Numbered from the stretch's first letter, positions 48,946 through 58,214 are shown. The stretch: DNA of 64,000 nt from Oscillospiraceae bacterium (GCA_017439985.1 JAFSIC010000007.1:109296-173295), one strand, 5' to 3'. Made by a program: numbers and translations. Notes: generated by a model not told the origin, from the sequence alone.

Positions 48946-50022
48946 ATGGATTCCTCCCGTCAGCAACAATTCATCCGCAGCTCCTTATGCTGGCTGCTTG
49001 CCTTGATTTGGGGCTTTGCTGTTATTAAGATTCTGCTGCCTGCCACCCTGCCCTTCTGGCTGGGACTGGCTGTCGCCTTTCTGCTGAAGCCGATCACATT
49101 ATGGCTCAGCCGCCGTCTGCGTTTTCATCGCAAAGGTGCTGCCTTTGCCGTCATGCTTCTCTTTTATCTGCTTTTGGGATTCTTGCTGTGGCTGTTGGCG
49201 GCAGTGCTGCTTCAGCAAGGAAGCGACCTTGTTCGCTCAATTCCACCGTTTTATGACAACAGTGTTCGTCCTCTGCTCCATCGCGGTGCTTTGATGATCA
49301 ATGGCCTGTTGGATGATTTTTCTCCACAGACTGCCCGTGCATTGGTGGAAAAATCCGAGGAACTTGGTGGAAGTCTTTCTGCTGCTGTTACGGAGTTCTC
49401 TGCCGCAACATTGACTCAGGCTGCTGCGATTGCGAAAAAAATCCCCTTCTGGCTGACGACCATCGCCTTTTCTGTTCTTTGCTCTGTGTTCATCTCCATG
49501 GACTACGGCACTGTGGTACAGTTTCTCCTGAAGCTTCTCCCCGCGAAGTTACAGCCTGTTTTGCTGCGCTGCAAGCAGCATCTTTGCGGCACACTGCTCC
49601 GCATGCTGAAAGCCTATTTGATTTTACTGCTCATCACATTTTTACAACTGTTTCTGGGCTTTTTCCTATTGGATATCGAACAACCTCTGCTCTGGGCAAC
49701 TGTACTGGCGCTGCTGGATTTTCTGCCCTTCATCGGTACCGGTTTGATTTTGATCCCTTGGGGCATTTTCGAGCTGCTTACAGGACGTGGTGCCTTGGGC
49801 GCTGGACTGCTGATTTTGTTTGCTATTTTGACCCTTGTTCACAACCTGATGGAACCGAAACTGGTCAGCAGTTCCATCGGACTGCATCCCTTGGCAACTC
49901 TGCTTGCCATGTATGCCGGGCTGCGCTTTTTCGGCTTTTCCGGACTGCTCCTCGCACCGATCATGGTTCTTTTCCTGCGCTTTCTGCAGGAAGAAGGTCT
50001 CCTGAAATCATTTTACGGATAA
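48946..50022 (+). CDS. AI-2E/YtvI-family multi-pass permease
   Basis: Start at ATG 48946 follows AAGGAGGT. The 358-residue protein has the eight-helix pattern of the AI-2E transporter family: short N-terminal helices (LALIWGFAVIKILLPATLPF), a cytoplasmic or external segment of about 80 residues, then DFLPFIGTGLILIPWGIFELL and NLMEPKLVSSSIGLHPLATL. The latter two are the strongest family signatures. The sporulation protein YtvI is the closest type. The transported molecule is unknown, and the historical name does not prove autoinducer transport. Confidence 0.87.
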   Translation: MDSSRQQQFIRSSLCWLLALIWGFAVIKILLPATLPFWLGLAVAFLLKPITLWLSRRLRFHRKGAAFAVMLLFYLLLGFLLWLLAAVLLQQGSDLVRSIPPFYDNSVRPLLHRGALMINGLLDDFSPQTARALVEKSEELGGSLSAAVTEFSAATLTQAAAIAKKIPFWLTTIAFSVLCSVFISMDYGTVVQFLLKLLPAKLQPVLLRCKQHLCGTLLRMLKAYLILLLITFLQLFLGFFLLDIEQPLLWATVLALLDFLPFIGTGLILIPWGIFELLTGRGALGAGLLILFAILTLVHNLMEPKLVSSSIGLHPLATLLAMYAGLRFFGFSGLLLAPIMVLFLRFLQEEGLLKSFYG

Positions 50023-50025
50023 CAA

Positions 50026-50055
50026 AAAAGCTCTGCCTATGGCAGAGCTTTTTCT
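50026..50055. terminator. bidirectional terminator
   Basis: AAAGCTCTGCC / GGCAGAGCTTT around TAT, with T runs on both sides. Confidence 0.85.
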
Positions 50056-50063
50056 ACTTCAAT

Positions 50064-51134
50064 TTAGTAACCGATCAGCATTTTTTCCGGTGCAAAACGT
50101 TTGATTGCGCCGTCGTTCCATTCGATGTTCAGAGACTCTTTGTACTCTTCCATCATAGCGGTCATTTCTTCGCCTTTCAGTTCCATCAGGATCTGATCGT
50201 AAGCAGTTACTTTGTCTTCTTCGCTGCTGTTTTTGTCCTGTGGGCAAGCGATGATCAGATATTCTTCGGTTTCAACAACTTCTACGGAGTTGAGCTCAGC
50301 AGTTTCCAGATGTGCGATCAGCTCAGCAGGAATGGTTTCATCGCGTTTGTCAACGAATGCATAACGGCTGCTTTCAACGTCAACATCAATGTTTGCAACG
50401 CCGTATTCTTCAGCCTGAGTTTCAAAGTCGTAAGCAATCATAACATCATTGAAAGAGCTGCCGTCAGCCATGATGGTTTTTGCCTGTTCTACCCAGTAGT
50501 CAACTTCGGTCTGCAGTTCAGCCATGCTGTTGTCGTAGGTTTCCTGCAGGGTTTTCTTTTCTTCTTCAGACTTATCGGTGGTATCGATAGTGCTTGGTTT
50601 GGAGAAGATCATCAGACCTGCTTTCAGGTAGTTTTCATCGAAGATCGCATCGATTTCTTCCTGAGCAACACCCTGAGTACCGCCAACGCCGTAAATTGCT
50701 TTGAACAGTTTACCGCTCAGCTCGGAGATCTCGTAGGACAGGTTCATGGATTCACGGGAAACACGGTTTGCTTCGTAGATCGCGCTGTAGCTTGCCCAGT
50801 CTGCATCCAGAGCAGAACCAGCTTCTGCTTTTTCTTCTTCGGTCAGAGTAATGCCCATTTCGTCTGCTTTGCACTGATATGCCAGCAGTTCGGTGCAGTA
50901 TGCTTTTGCATCTTCAACCAAGGATTCAGACAGACCTTCCTGATCCAGATAAGCGCTGCCGCTCATCATGTAGCCGTACATAACATCCTGCAGAACGTAT
51001 GCAGCGTAAACGCCGGAAGGCAGTTTGGTTTCGCCGCTTTTTGCAATCCAGCTTGCATCAAGACTGCAGCCGGTCATGCTTGCTGCAACAGCAGCAGCCA
51101 GAGCAGCACAGGTAATTTTTTTCAAACCTTTCAT
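50064..51134 (-). CDS. PrsA/SurA-like extracytoplasmic lipoprotein without visible rotamase domain
   Basis: Start at MKGLKKITCAALAAAV follows AGGAGGTTCG; an in-frame start 20 codons earlier is not supported. The 356-residue lipoprotein (lipobox MTGC, Cys23) has helical segments typical of SurA_N-like chaperone domains (LLAYQCKADEMGITLTEEEK, DAIFDENYLKAGLMIFSK). No parvulin active-site pattern is obvious, so it may be a chaperone-only PrsA-like protein. It would be tethered outside the membrane and help fold secreted proteins. Confidence 0.7.
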   Translation of the reverse strand: MKGLKKITCAALAAAVAASMTGCSLDASWIAKSGETKLPSGVYAAYVLQDVMYGYMMSGSAYLDQEGLSESLVEDAKAYCTELLAYQCKADEMGITLTEEEKAEAGSALDADWASYSAIYEANRVSRESMNLSYEISELSGKLFKAIYGVGGTQGVAQEEIDAIFDENYLKAGLMIFSKPSTIDTTDKSEEEKKTLQETYDNSMAELQTEVDYWVEQAKTIMADGSSFNDVMIAYDFETQAEEYGVANIDVDVESSRYAFVDKRDETIPAELIAHLETAELNSVEVVETEEYLIIACPQDKNSSEEDKVTAYDQILMELKGEEMTAMMEEYKESLNIEWNDGAIKRFAPEKMLIGY

Positions 51135-51280
51135 GGGGTTCGAACCTCCTATAAAATAAATTGATCTTTGTTGATTTTGGCTTGATATCGCCATTCAAAT
51201 GCCAAATTATTATACACCACTTTTTATCACTTGTCCATAAAAAAGCGATGAATAAGCTGTAAATCCTTATGAATTCACAG

Positions 51281-51306
51281 AAAAACCACTCCATTGGAGT
51301 GGTTTT
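51281..51306. terminator. bidirectional terminator
   Basis: AAACCACTCC / GGAGTGGTTT around ATT, downstream of the permease gene of the ArsR-CobW operon. Confidence 0.8.
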
Positions 51307-51326
51307 CATGCAATTTATTCAAATTG

Positions 51327-52322
51327 TTAACAGAACAGTGGGGTCAGCAGATTGAAGCCAAAACCGATCAGAAGAATACCGATAACCACAACTGCAACAA
51401 AGGCACCCAGCAGTTTCGGTTTGATGGCTTGCTTCAGCATGATCAGGGACGGCAGAGACAGTGCAGTTACTGCCATCATAAAGGACAGGATCGTTCCCAG
51501 TCCTGCTCCGCGTGCCCAGAGAGCCTCTGCAATCGGAATCGTACCGAAAATGTCGGCATACATCGGTACACCAACCGCTGTTGCCAATACTACGGAGAGG
51601 GGATTTCCGCTGCCTAACAGGCTCACGACCCATTCCTGCGGGATCCAGTTGTGGATAAGCGCACCGATTCCCACGCCGATCAGCACGTATTTCCATACCT
51701 TTTTGACGATGGAGATCACCTGATTTTTTCCGTAGATGCAGCGGTCTTTTACGCTGAGCTTTTGCTGTTCCACATCCATAGTCGGTGCCAGACGGATGAA
51801 TTCTTCCACCTGATCCTCCATGCCCAGCTTATCCAGCAGGGCTCCGCCCAATACAGCGAGGATAATTCCCACTACAACATACGCAAGGGCGATTTTGATA
51901 CCAAATATACTGAGCAAGAGCAGGAAGGCTCCCAGATCCACCATTGGCGAGGAAATCAAGAAAGACAAGGACACGCCCACCGGAACTCTTGCACTGGCAA
52001 AACCGATAAAAATCGGGATCGACGAGCAGGAGCAGAACGGTGTTACTGTTCCCAGCAAAGCGCCCATCAGGTTCGCACTGATGCCTTTGAAGCGACCGAG
52101 GATCTTCTTCGTGCGCTCCGGCGGGAAGTAGCTCTGCAAGTAGGATACCGCAAAAATCAGCACCGACAGCAGAATAAAAATCTTGATCACATCATAGATG
52201 AAGAAAACCAAGCTGTCCGCTACACGACTCTCCATGTCCATACCTGTCAAGGAAATCAGATGGAATACCGCCTGCTTCAGCCACTGCATACCCAACAGCT
52301 GCTTTTCAATGAAGTTCCACAT
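51327..52322 (-). CDS. YraQ/ArsP-family permease
   Basis: The 331-residue protein has about eight membrane helices. The conserved cysteine motif TPFCSCSSIPIFIGF (about residues 112-126) and the second-half signature LATAVGVPMYADIFGTIPIAEAL define the PF03773 permease family, which includes the organoarsenical efflux protein ArsP. AGGAGG precedes the ATG. It is the third gene of a tight operon (10-base spacings) after an ArsR-CobW fusion and a thioredoxin-like protein. Efflux of a metalloid or metal-thiol species is plausible; the substrate is not shown. Confidence 0.85.
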   Translation of the reverse strand: MWNFIEKQLLGMQWLKQAVFHLISLTGMDMESRVADSLVFFIYDVIKIFILLSVLIFAVSYLQSYFPPERTKKILGRFKGISANLMGALLGTVTPFCSCSSIPIFIGFASARVPVGVSLSFLISSPMVDLGAFLLLLSIFGIKIALAYVVVGIILAVLGGALLDKLGMEDQVEEFIRLAPTMDVEQQKLSVKDRCIYGKNQVISIVKKVWKYVLIGVGIGALIHNWIPQEWVVSLLGSGNPLSVVLATAVGVPMYADIFGTIPIAEALWARGAGLGTILSFMMAVTALSLPSLIMLKQAIKPKLLGAFVAVVVIGILLIGFGFNLLTPLFC

Positions 52323-52332
52323 AATGAACCTC

Positions 52333-52572
52333 CTACAGCAGCTTCTCCAGCTGCTTCTTTACCTCTTCTTTGCTTGCCGCCTGACCGCTGATGAGCAGTT
52401 TGCCGTCAACCAGCAGGGATGGGGCGGTCATTACACCCAGCAAAACAATGTCTTTCAGAGCAGTGATACGCTGGATCTCTGCGTTGATACCCAATTCTTT
52501 CAAAGCCGCTTCCGTGCTGGCTTTCAATTTATCGCAGTCCGGACAGCCTGCGCCGATTACTTTTACGTCCAT
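52333..52572 (-). CDS. thioredoxin-like small redox protein (TM0996/MTH895 type)
   Basis: The 79-residue protein has an N-terminal CPDC active site (VIGAGCPDCDKLK) and the cis-Pro segment of thioredoxin folds (VMTAPSLLVDGKLLISG). It matches the very small thioredoxins often linked to PF03773 permeases. AGGAGG precedes the ATG. It lies 10 bases after arsR-cobW and 10 before the permease. It may reduce or carry the metal or metalloid substrate to the permease. Confidence 0.88.
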   Translation of the reverse strand: MDVKVIGAGCPDCDKLKASTEAALKELGINAEIQRITALKDIVLLGVMTAPSLLVDGKLLISGQAASKEEVKKQLEKLL

Positions 52573-52582
52573 ACAGTTCCTC

Positions 52583-53887
52583 CTAATTCTTCAGCTTCAT
52601 TGGCAGAGCAACGATTTCTTTCCACGCAGAGTCGATGTTGCGGATGATCTGCGGGCCGATTTTGGAGATGAACACCAGGTGGGATTCTTCCTTTGGCTCA
52701 CATGGTTTGTAGTCGATGCGTTTGCCAACGACATCTACCTGCTGCCAGCCGTCGTTGAGATGGAAGAAACCTTTGATACGGTATGCATGAGGAATGATCT
52801 GCTGCAGGAATTCTTCCACTTTATCCTTTGGTGCCACACCATCAAAGTTCAGGGACATGGTTTTTGGCTTGGTATCCACGGAGTTGGTGGTCGCCTCGGA
52901 TTCAGCCCACTGTTTTTCCATCAGATTCTGAGACAGGAAAGTAGTTCCGATGTCGCCGAAGGTGGTGGTATCGATATCGCAGACAGGGTTATATTTGCGG
53001 ACAGTTTCAATGACAGTACCCAGCTGTTCCTCGCTGACGAGATCGACCTTATTGATAACTGCACGGTGGCAGTGTTTCAGCTGGCGGTCAACGGTGATTT
53101 CATCCGCAACCTGCTCCATGAAGTTCACAGCGTCCACCAGACAGATGATACCGCTCATTTCATACACATCGCCTGCCAGAACTTTTACCGCTTCCAGAAT
53201 TTCATCAATATTGGATGGGTCAGCCAGACCGGAGCTTTCTACGAAGAGGTACTCGATATCCTGCTTACTCATTTCTGCCAGAGCCTGTGCAAATTTCAGC
53301 TGCAGACAGGTACAGAAGATAGAACCGCGAGTCAACTCAGTCATAACCAGACCATCACGTTTGAGAATTTCACTGTCCACGTCGATGCGGCCGAATTCGT
53401 TCTGAATGATACCCACTTTGTGCTGAGAAAGATTATCCAAAATCTTCAGCAGCATGGTGGTTTTACCGGAACCAAGGAAACCGGTCAGCACATACAGTTT
53501 GATTTTTTTGTTTTCTTCCATGACGATTTGTTCCTCCTTGCAGCAGTTACACTGGGACTGCTCCCATTCTTCTCTGGATTTTCCGCAAAGCAGACAGTGC
53601 TTCTCGGAAGAAGCCTCTGCAATACGGGTAAAATAAGAACCTGCGGCCTGCAGGGTATCTTCATTTAAGGAATAATAGGTCCACTTGCCTTCTTTTCGGG
53701 CAGAAACCAAGCCGGCTTGAGTCAGATTTTTCATATGATAGGACAGGGTCGGCTGGGTAAACTGGAATTTCTCCAGAATCTTGCAAGCGCAGAGCTCACC
53801 CATCGTCAGCATCTCCAGAATCTGCAGTCTGGTCTCATCGCTCAGTGCCTTGAAGCACTGGACCTGTTTCTGATAATTCCATTCCAT
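52583..53887 (-). CDS. ArsR repressor fused in frame to a CobW-family GTPase
   Basis: The 434-residue product starts MEWNYQKQVQCFKALSDETR (GAGAGGAGAG upstream). Residues 1-95 are an ArsR winged HTH with a metal-site ELCACKIL and TQPTLSYHMKNLTQAGLV. Residues about 98-122 are a Cys-rich linker (HCLLCGK, then CNCC). From Met123 a CobW/COG0523 GTPase follows: Walker A GFLGSGKTT, Walker B-like ESSGLADPSN, NKVDLV, and a C-terminal CobW_C domain. The usual GCxCC metal motif reads GSIFCTC. A second ribosome binding site, AAGGAGG, lies 11 bases before the ATG of Met123 (53521), so a separate GTPase may also be made. Confidence 0.85.
   Translation of the reverse strand: MEWNYQKQVQCFKALSDETRLQILEMLTMGELCACKILEKFQFTQPTLSYHMKNLTQAGLVSARKEGKWTYYSLNEDTLQAAGSYFTRIAEASSEKHCLLCGKSREEWEQSQCNCCKEEQIVMEENKKIKLYVLTGFLGSGKTTMLLKILDNLSQHKVGIIQNEFGRIDVDSEILKRDGLVMTELTRGSIFCTCLQLKFAQALAEMSKQDIEYLFVESSGLADPSNIDEILEAVKVLAGDVYEMSGIICLVDAVNFMEQVADEITVDRQLKHCHRAVINKVDLVSEEQLGTVIETVRKYNPVCDIDTTTFGDIGTTFLSQNLMEKQWAESEATTNSVDTKPKTMSLNFDGVAPKDKVEEFLQQIIPHAYRIKGFFHLNDGWQQVDVVGKRIDYKPCEPKEESHLVFISKIGPQIIRNIDSAWKEIVALPMKLKN
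53521..53539 (-). promoter_or_regulatory. internal ribosome binding site and start within arsR-cobW
   Basis: Read leftward, AAGGAGG (53539-53533) precedes ATG (53521-53519) of Met123 by 11 bases, exactly where the CobW domain begins. It would give a 312-residue free GTPase. Confidence 0.55.
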
Positions 53888-53928
53888 CGTATCTCTCCTC
53901 TCAAATAGAATCTTTTCTATCTGTCTAC

Positions 53929-53957
53929 AATATAGCATACACATAGATAACTGTCAA
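53929..53957 (-). promoter_or_regulatory. promoter of the arsR-cobW operon
   Basis: Leftward TTGACA (53957-53952)-N17-TATATT (53934-53929). TCTAT/ATAGA half sites lie around it, compatible with an ArsR operator. Confidence 0.8.
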
Positions 53958-53970
53958 TATATCATTCAAC

Positions 53971-54000
53971 AGAAAATCCCGGAAATTTCCGGGATTTTCT
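53971..54000. terminator. perfect 30-base palindromic terminator after mfd
   Basis: AGAAAATCCCGGAAA followed by its exact reverse complement, giving T runs on both strands. It ends the mfd transcript just before the arsR-cobW promoter. Confidence 0.85.
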
Positions 54001-57000
54001 TACGCATTCTTCTCTTTTTTGAATTGATCCATACATTCCAGTGCAATACGCATGGCATCGATGGCTTTTTCGCCTTTCAGCACACGAACTGCGAGATAAG
54101 GTTCCTTACCCATATTGACCATAATACGGCCTTTCAGGTTGGCCGCAACATAGCTGGCCATTTCAAGGTCGAAGGTTTCCTGCAGGAAGATCAGGCTGTC
54201 GTTCTTCTGGGTGATTTTGTTGATACCCATGCGAGCCGCCGTATTGCGCAGCAGGGACACATCCACCAGACCTTTGACCGAGCTCGGCGGTTCGCCAAAG
54301 CGGTCGATCAGCTCATCCAGCACATCCAGAGCATCCTCTTTGGTCTCGATAGAAGCAATTTTCTTGTAAATATCGATGCGCTGAGTCAGATCCTCGATGT
54401 ATTCCTCCGGAATATGGGCACCGATACGGATATCCACTTGACACTCCTCGGATTTGTACTGTACTTCCTTGCCCTGGCCGATGGCAATGGCCTCGGAAAG
54501 CAGTTTCATATACAGCTCATAACCTACCGCTTCCATATGACCATGCTGCTGTGCGCCCAGAATGTTACCGGCGCCGCGAATCTGCAGGTCTCGCATAGCA
54601 ATGCGGAAACCGGAGCCGAAGGTCGTAAATTCTCGAATGGCAGACAGACGCTTGGTTGCCACCTCATTGAGCGCCTTACCCGGCTTCACCGTCAGATAGG
54701 CAAAGGCACGGCGGCTGGAGCGCCCTACACGACCGCGAATCTGATACAGCTGGGACAGACCCAATCGATCCGCATCCTCGATGATGAGGGTGTTGGCATT
54801 GCTGATATCCACGCCGGTTTCGATGATCGTGGTACAAACCAGAACATCAATTTCATGCTCCAGCATCTTTTTCCACACCTTGGACAGCTGCTCCTCGCTC
54901 ATTTTACCATGAGCAAAGACCACTCTGGCCTCCGGTACAAAGTTTTGAATAATATTGGCACAGTGTTCAATGCTTTCCACTTTATTATAAAGGTAGAACA
55001 CCTGACCACCGCGGCGCAGTTCCTTGCGGATAGCCTGTGCGAGAATATTCCAGTCATGTTCCAGAACATAGGTCTGCACCGGCTGGCGATCCTGCGGAGC
55101 TTCGTCGATGGTGGACATATCGCGGATGCCCGACATGGCCATGCTGAGGGTTCGCGGAATCGGCGTAGCAGACAGAGTCAGAACGTCCACATTTTTCCGC
55201 ATTTCCTTGAGTTTTTCTTTATGGGCAACACCGAAGCGTTGTTCTTCGTCGATGATGCAGAGACCCAGATCCTTGAATTTCACGCCATTCTGTAGAATTC
55301 GGTGGGTGCCGATGACGATATCGATCTGACCACGTTTCAGCTCGGTCAGTACCTGCTCGGAGTCTCTGGCGTTGCGGAAGCGGGACAGCAAATCTACTTT
55401 AATTGGGAAGCCTTCCATACGGCTCTTGAAGGTCTGGAAGTGCTGCCATGCCAGGATGGTGGTCGGAACCAGCACCGCTACCTGTTTGCCGTCCATGACC
55501 GCCTTGAATGCAGCACGAATTGCAACCTCCGTCTTGCCGAAACCAACGTCACCGCAGAGCAGTCGATCCATCGGGGAGCTGCGCTCCATATCGTCCTTGA
55601 TTTCCTGAATGCAGCGCAGCTGATCGTCGGTCTCTTCATAAGGGAAGCGGCGCTCGAAGTCGTGCTGCCACTCCGTATCGGGGCCAAAGGCGTGACCTTC
55701 CACACTCATACGCTGGGCGTAGAGCTTGATCAGCTCGTCTGCCATATCCTTGACTTCTTTTTTGACTCTGGCTCGGGTTTTCTGCCACTCGCCGGAGTTC
55801 AGCTTGTTCAGCTTCACGAGGCCTTCCTCGCCGCCGCTGACATATTTGGTCACCAGATCCAACTGAGTAACCGGCACAAAGAGCATATCGGTGCCGGCGT
55901 AGCGGATCTGGATATAATCTTTGATCACACCGTGGATCTCGCGCTTGACAACACCCTCAAAAATACCAATACCGTGGGACACATGGACCACAAAGTCACC
56001 GATATTCAGGTCGGAGATCTGCTTGATGTTGGATTTTTTCTTTGTTTTTTTCTGCTTGCTCTGACCACTGCGTCCGTGGGACAGAATTGCAAGACGCAGT
56101 TTCGGGTACTCAATGCCACCGGAGATATTATCTTCCAGAACATAGATTTTCCCCGGTATCAGCTGCGGAACATCCTGCACAAAGGCCGCGTTAAAATGAT
56201 CTCTCAGCAAATCAGAGCAGAGAGCTTCCGCAGAGCGTTGTGTTCCTGCAAAAAGCACGCAACAGTAGCCGTCGCGGCAGTAGTCGCTCAAATCTTCTTT
56301 CAGAATTTCATATTCGCCGCTCCACGCCGCCATCTGAGAGGCAGAGAGAATCAGGCTTTCTTTCACAGGTACTTCGTGAACCTGTCGGGTAAAACTGTCC
56401 ATCAGCACACCGCTGTGGCTGCTGAGATTGCGGCAGAGAGCTACGAAATCCTCATAGAACACGGAGCAGTCCTTGAAGAGCACTCCCTCCTCCAGAAGCT
56501 GGCGCACATCCTCGTGGTGCTGATCCAGCACGGATTTCAATCGCTCCTTACAGGTGATGGGCTCGCAGAGAACCGTCACAGCCTGCGGCATATAATCAAA
56601 AATGGTGGCAGGCTGCGGATAAAGCAACGGCAGATAGCGGTCGATGCTGACCGGATTGATTCCGTCACCCAGACGGCGCAGATCCTGCTCCAGATGCTCT
56701 TTCGCTTTGACTCCGCTTTTGCCTTTCAGATTATCGTAGGCTTTCTGCAGAATTTTTTTCAACGCTTCATGGGAGTCGAAGAGCACTTCTCTTGCCGGTG
56801 GGACTGTCACGCTTTCCAGCGGTTCGTCGCGGCGCTGCGTATCCACCTTGAAGCTGTTGATGGAGTCCACATCCTCGTCCCAGAACTCGATACGCACCGG
56901 ATCGCTGCAGTTCGGTGGAAAAACATCCAGAATACCACCGCGGCAGGCAAACTGGCAGGTACCTTCGATCTGTTCTCTGCGCTCGTAGCCCATAGCGACC

Positions 57001-57467
57001 AATGCACACAGCAGGCTATCCAGCTGATAGCTGTGGTCAAAGTCAATGACCAGCTCCCTGTCACGGAGTTTCTCCGGCGGCAAGGTCAACTGGCTGACCG
57101 CTTCCACCGAAGCGGTAACAATGCAGGGCTGGCCGTCCAGCAGTGTACTCAGTACCTTCAGTCGCTGGTGCTCATACTCGGCGGATGCGCCATCCATGCC
57201 CAGCAAAACGAAATCACGGGAGGGGTAGTTCAGTACCGGAACGGAGCTGAGCACCGCCATATCCTTCGCCATGCGCAAAGCGGTGGCTTCGTCCTGTGCG
57301 ATCAGCAGGACCTGCCGCTCCAGACAATCGGCCAGAGCCGCAGAAAAGTGGCTCTTATGGCACTCTGCCATACCGGACATCGTCACAGGCGTTCTGCCCG
57401 TTTTGATGGCATCCGTCAACTGGCGGAACACCGGATGCTGCTCCAGTAAACGTGCAAACTGTTTCAT
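54000..57467 (-). CDS. mfd: transcription-repair coupling factor
   Basis: The 1155-residue ATPase removes stalled RNA polymerase from DNA lesions and recruits UvrA. Visible parts are the UvrB-like N-terminal module (RREQIEGTCQFACRGGILDVFPP), the CarD-like polymerase-interaction domain (GDFVVHVSHGIGIFEGVVKRE) and the RecG-type motor. Motor motifs are DVGFGKTEVAIRAAFKAV, IDEEQRFGV and LSATPIPRTL, with QIRGRVGRSSRRAFAY as motif VI. The C-terminal TRCF domain includes YELYMKLLSEAIA. GAGGAGAG lies before the ATG. It follows pth by 40 bases on the minus strand, the classic glmU-pth-mfd order. Confidence 0.96.
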   Translation of the reverse strand: MKQFARLLEQHPVFRQLTDAIKTGRTPVTMSGMAECHKSHFSAALADCLERQVLLIAQDEATALRMAKDMAVLSSVPVLNYPSRDFVLLGMDGASAEYEHQRLKVLSTLLDGQPCIVTASVEAVSQLTLPPEKLRDRELVIDFDHSYQLDSLLCALVAMGYERREQIEGTCQFACRGGILDVFPPNCSDPVRIEFWDEDVDSINSFKVDTQRRDEPLESVTVPPAREVLFDSHEALKKILQKAYDNLKGKSGVKAKEHLEQDLRRLGDGINPVSIDRYLPLLYPQPATIFDYMPQAVTVLCEPITCKERLKSVLDQHHEDVRQLLEEGVLFKDCSVFYEDFVALCRNLSSHSGVLMDSFTRQVHEVPVKESLILSASQMAAWSGEYEILKEDLSDYCRDGYCCVLFAGTQRSAEALCSDLLRDHFNAAFVQDVPQLIPGKIYVLEDNISGGIEYPKLRLAILSHGRSGQSKQKKTKKKSNIKQISDLNIGDFVVHVSHGIGIFEGVVKREIHGVIKDYIQIRYAGTDMLFVPVTQLDLVTKYVSGGEEGLVKLNKLNSGEWQKTRARVKKEVKDMADELIKLYAQRMSVEGHAFGPDTEWQHDFERRFPYEETDDQLRCIQEIKDDMERSSPMDRLLCGDVGFGKTEVAIRAAFKAVMDGKQVAVLVPTTILAWQHFQTFKSRMEGFPIKVDLLSRFRNARDSEQVLTELKRGQIDIVIGTHRILQNGVKFKDLGLCIIDEEQRFGVAHKEKLKEMRKNVDVLTLSATPIPRTLSMAMSGIRDMSTIDEAPQDRQPVQTYVLEHDWNILAQAIRKELRRGGQVFYLYNKVESIEHCANIIQNFVPEARVVFAHGKMSEEQLSKVWKKMLEHEIDVLVCTTIIETGVDISNANTLIIEDADRLGLSQLYQIRGRVGRSSRRAFAYLTVKPGKALNEVATKRLSAIREFTTFGSGFRIAMRDLQIRGAGNILGAQQHGHMEAVGYELYMKLLSEAIAIGQGKEVQYKSEECQVDIRIGAHIPEEYIEDLTQRIDIYKKIASIETKEDALDVLDELIDRFGEPPSSVKGLVDVSLLRNTAARMGINKITQKNDSLIFLQETFDLEMASYVAANLKGRIMVNMGKEPYLAVRVLKGEKAIDAMRIALECMDQFKKEKNA

Positions 57468-57507
57468 CTGCTCTCCTCTCCTTTCACAAAATTCATCGTC
57501 GATATAA

Positions 57508-58134
57508 TTAAGAATTGAACTGGTTCATCGCTTTGTCCAGCTGTCCTTTCAGGAAGAGCTGTGCGGTCTCCCAGCTGTTGTCAAACACAGGAGACAAATC
57601 TGTTCTCTCCTGATCGGTGAAGCGGCTCAGCACCCAGTCTGCCAAATCGTAGGCAGGGTGCGGCTTCTTGCCAACGCCGACCTTCACGCGCGGGAAGTTG
57701 TCACTGCCACAGAGCTGAATAATACTCTTGATACCGTTGTGGCCGCCGTCACTGCCCTTGCGGCGAATACGCATTTTGCCCACATCCAGAGAAATATCGT
57801 CGAAAATCACCAGTACCTTTTCCATCGGCACTTTGTAGAAGCTCATTGCCTCTTGCACCGCCTCACCGGAGTTGTTCATGTAAGTCTGCGGTTTCATCAG
57901 TAGAACTCGTTTGTCTGCAATGGTCACAGTTCCGGTCAAAGCTTTGTATTTCATGCGGTCAACAGAACAGCCGCTTTTCTCTGCGATGCGGTCGATGGCA
58001 AGGAAGCCTGCATTGTGGCGGGTATTCTGGTATTTGGAATCTGGGTTACCTAAGCCCACGATGATGTACTCCACCGGGCCCGCTTTAGCGTCTGCCGGGT
58101 ACATTTTATTCTTCAGCAAATCAAAAATATCCAT
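57508..58134 (-). CDS. pth: peptidyl-tRNA hydrolase
   Basis: Start at MDIFDLLKNKM follows GGAGGA; the first about 20 residues are an N-terminal extension relative to E. coli Pth. The 208-residue enzyme has IIVGLGNPDSKYQNTRHNAGF with the catalytic His in TRHN, MKPQTYMNNSGEAVQ and DDISLDVGKMRIRRKGSDGGHNGIKS. It releases peptides from stalled peptidyl-tRNA. It lies between glmU and mfd in one likely transcript. Confidence 0.95.
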   Translation of the reverse strand: MDIFDLLKNKMYPADAKAGPVEYIIVGLGNPDSKYQNTRHNAGFLAIDRIAEKSGCSVDRMKYKALTGTVTIADKRVLLMKPQTYMNNSGEAVQEAMSFYKVPMEKVLVIFDDISLDVGKMRIRRKGSDGGHNGIKSIIQLCGSDNFPRVKVGVGKKPHPAYDLADWVLSRFTDQERTDLSPVFDNSWETAQLFLKGQLDKAMNQFNS

Positions 58135-58214
58135 AAATCCTCCGTTTTTGGATAACAGCAAAGGGTGAGATAGAAGCCTACCCCACCTGTTTTCTGTAAT
58201 ATTTTATTATTATT

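Noticed and set aside
52583-53887. A frameshift or assembly join creating the ArsR-CobW fusion
   Set aside because: The frame is continuous through a cysteine-rich linker of normal composition, with no repeat or homopolymer at the junction. Confirmation in relatives is still listed as a check.
54024-57449. Two long plus-strand frames opposite mfd
   Set aside because: Shadows of mfd, whose motor motifs are intact throughout.
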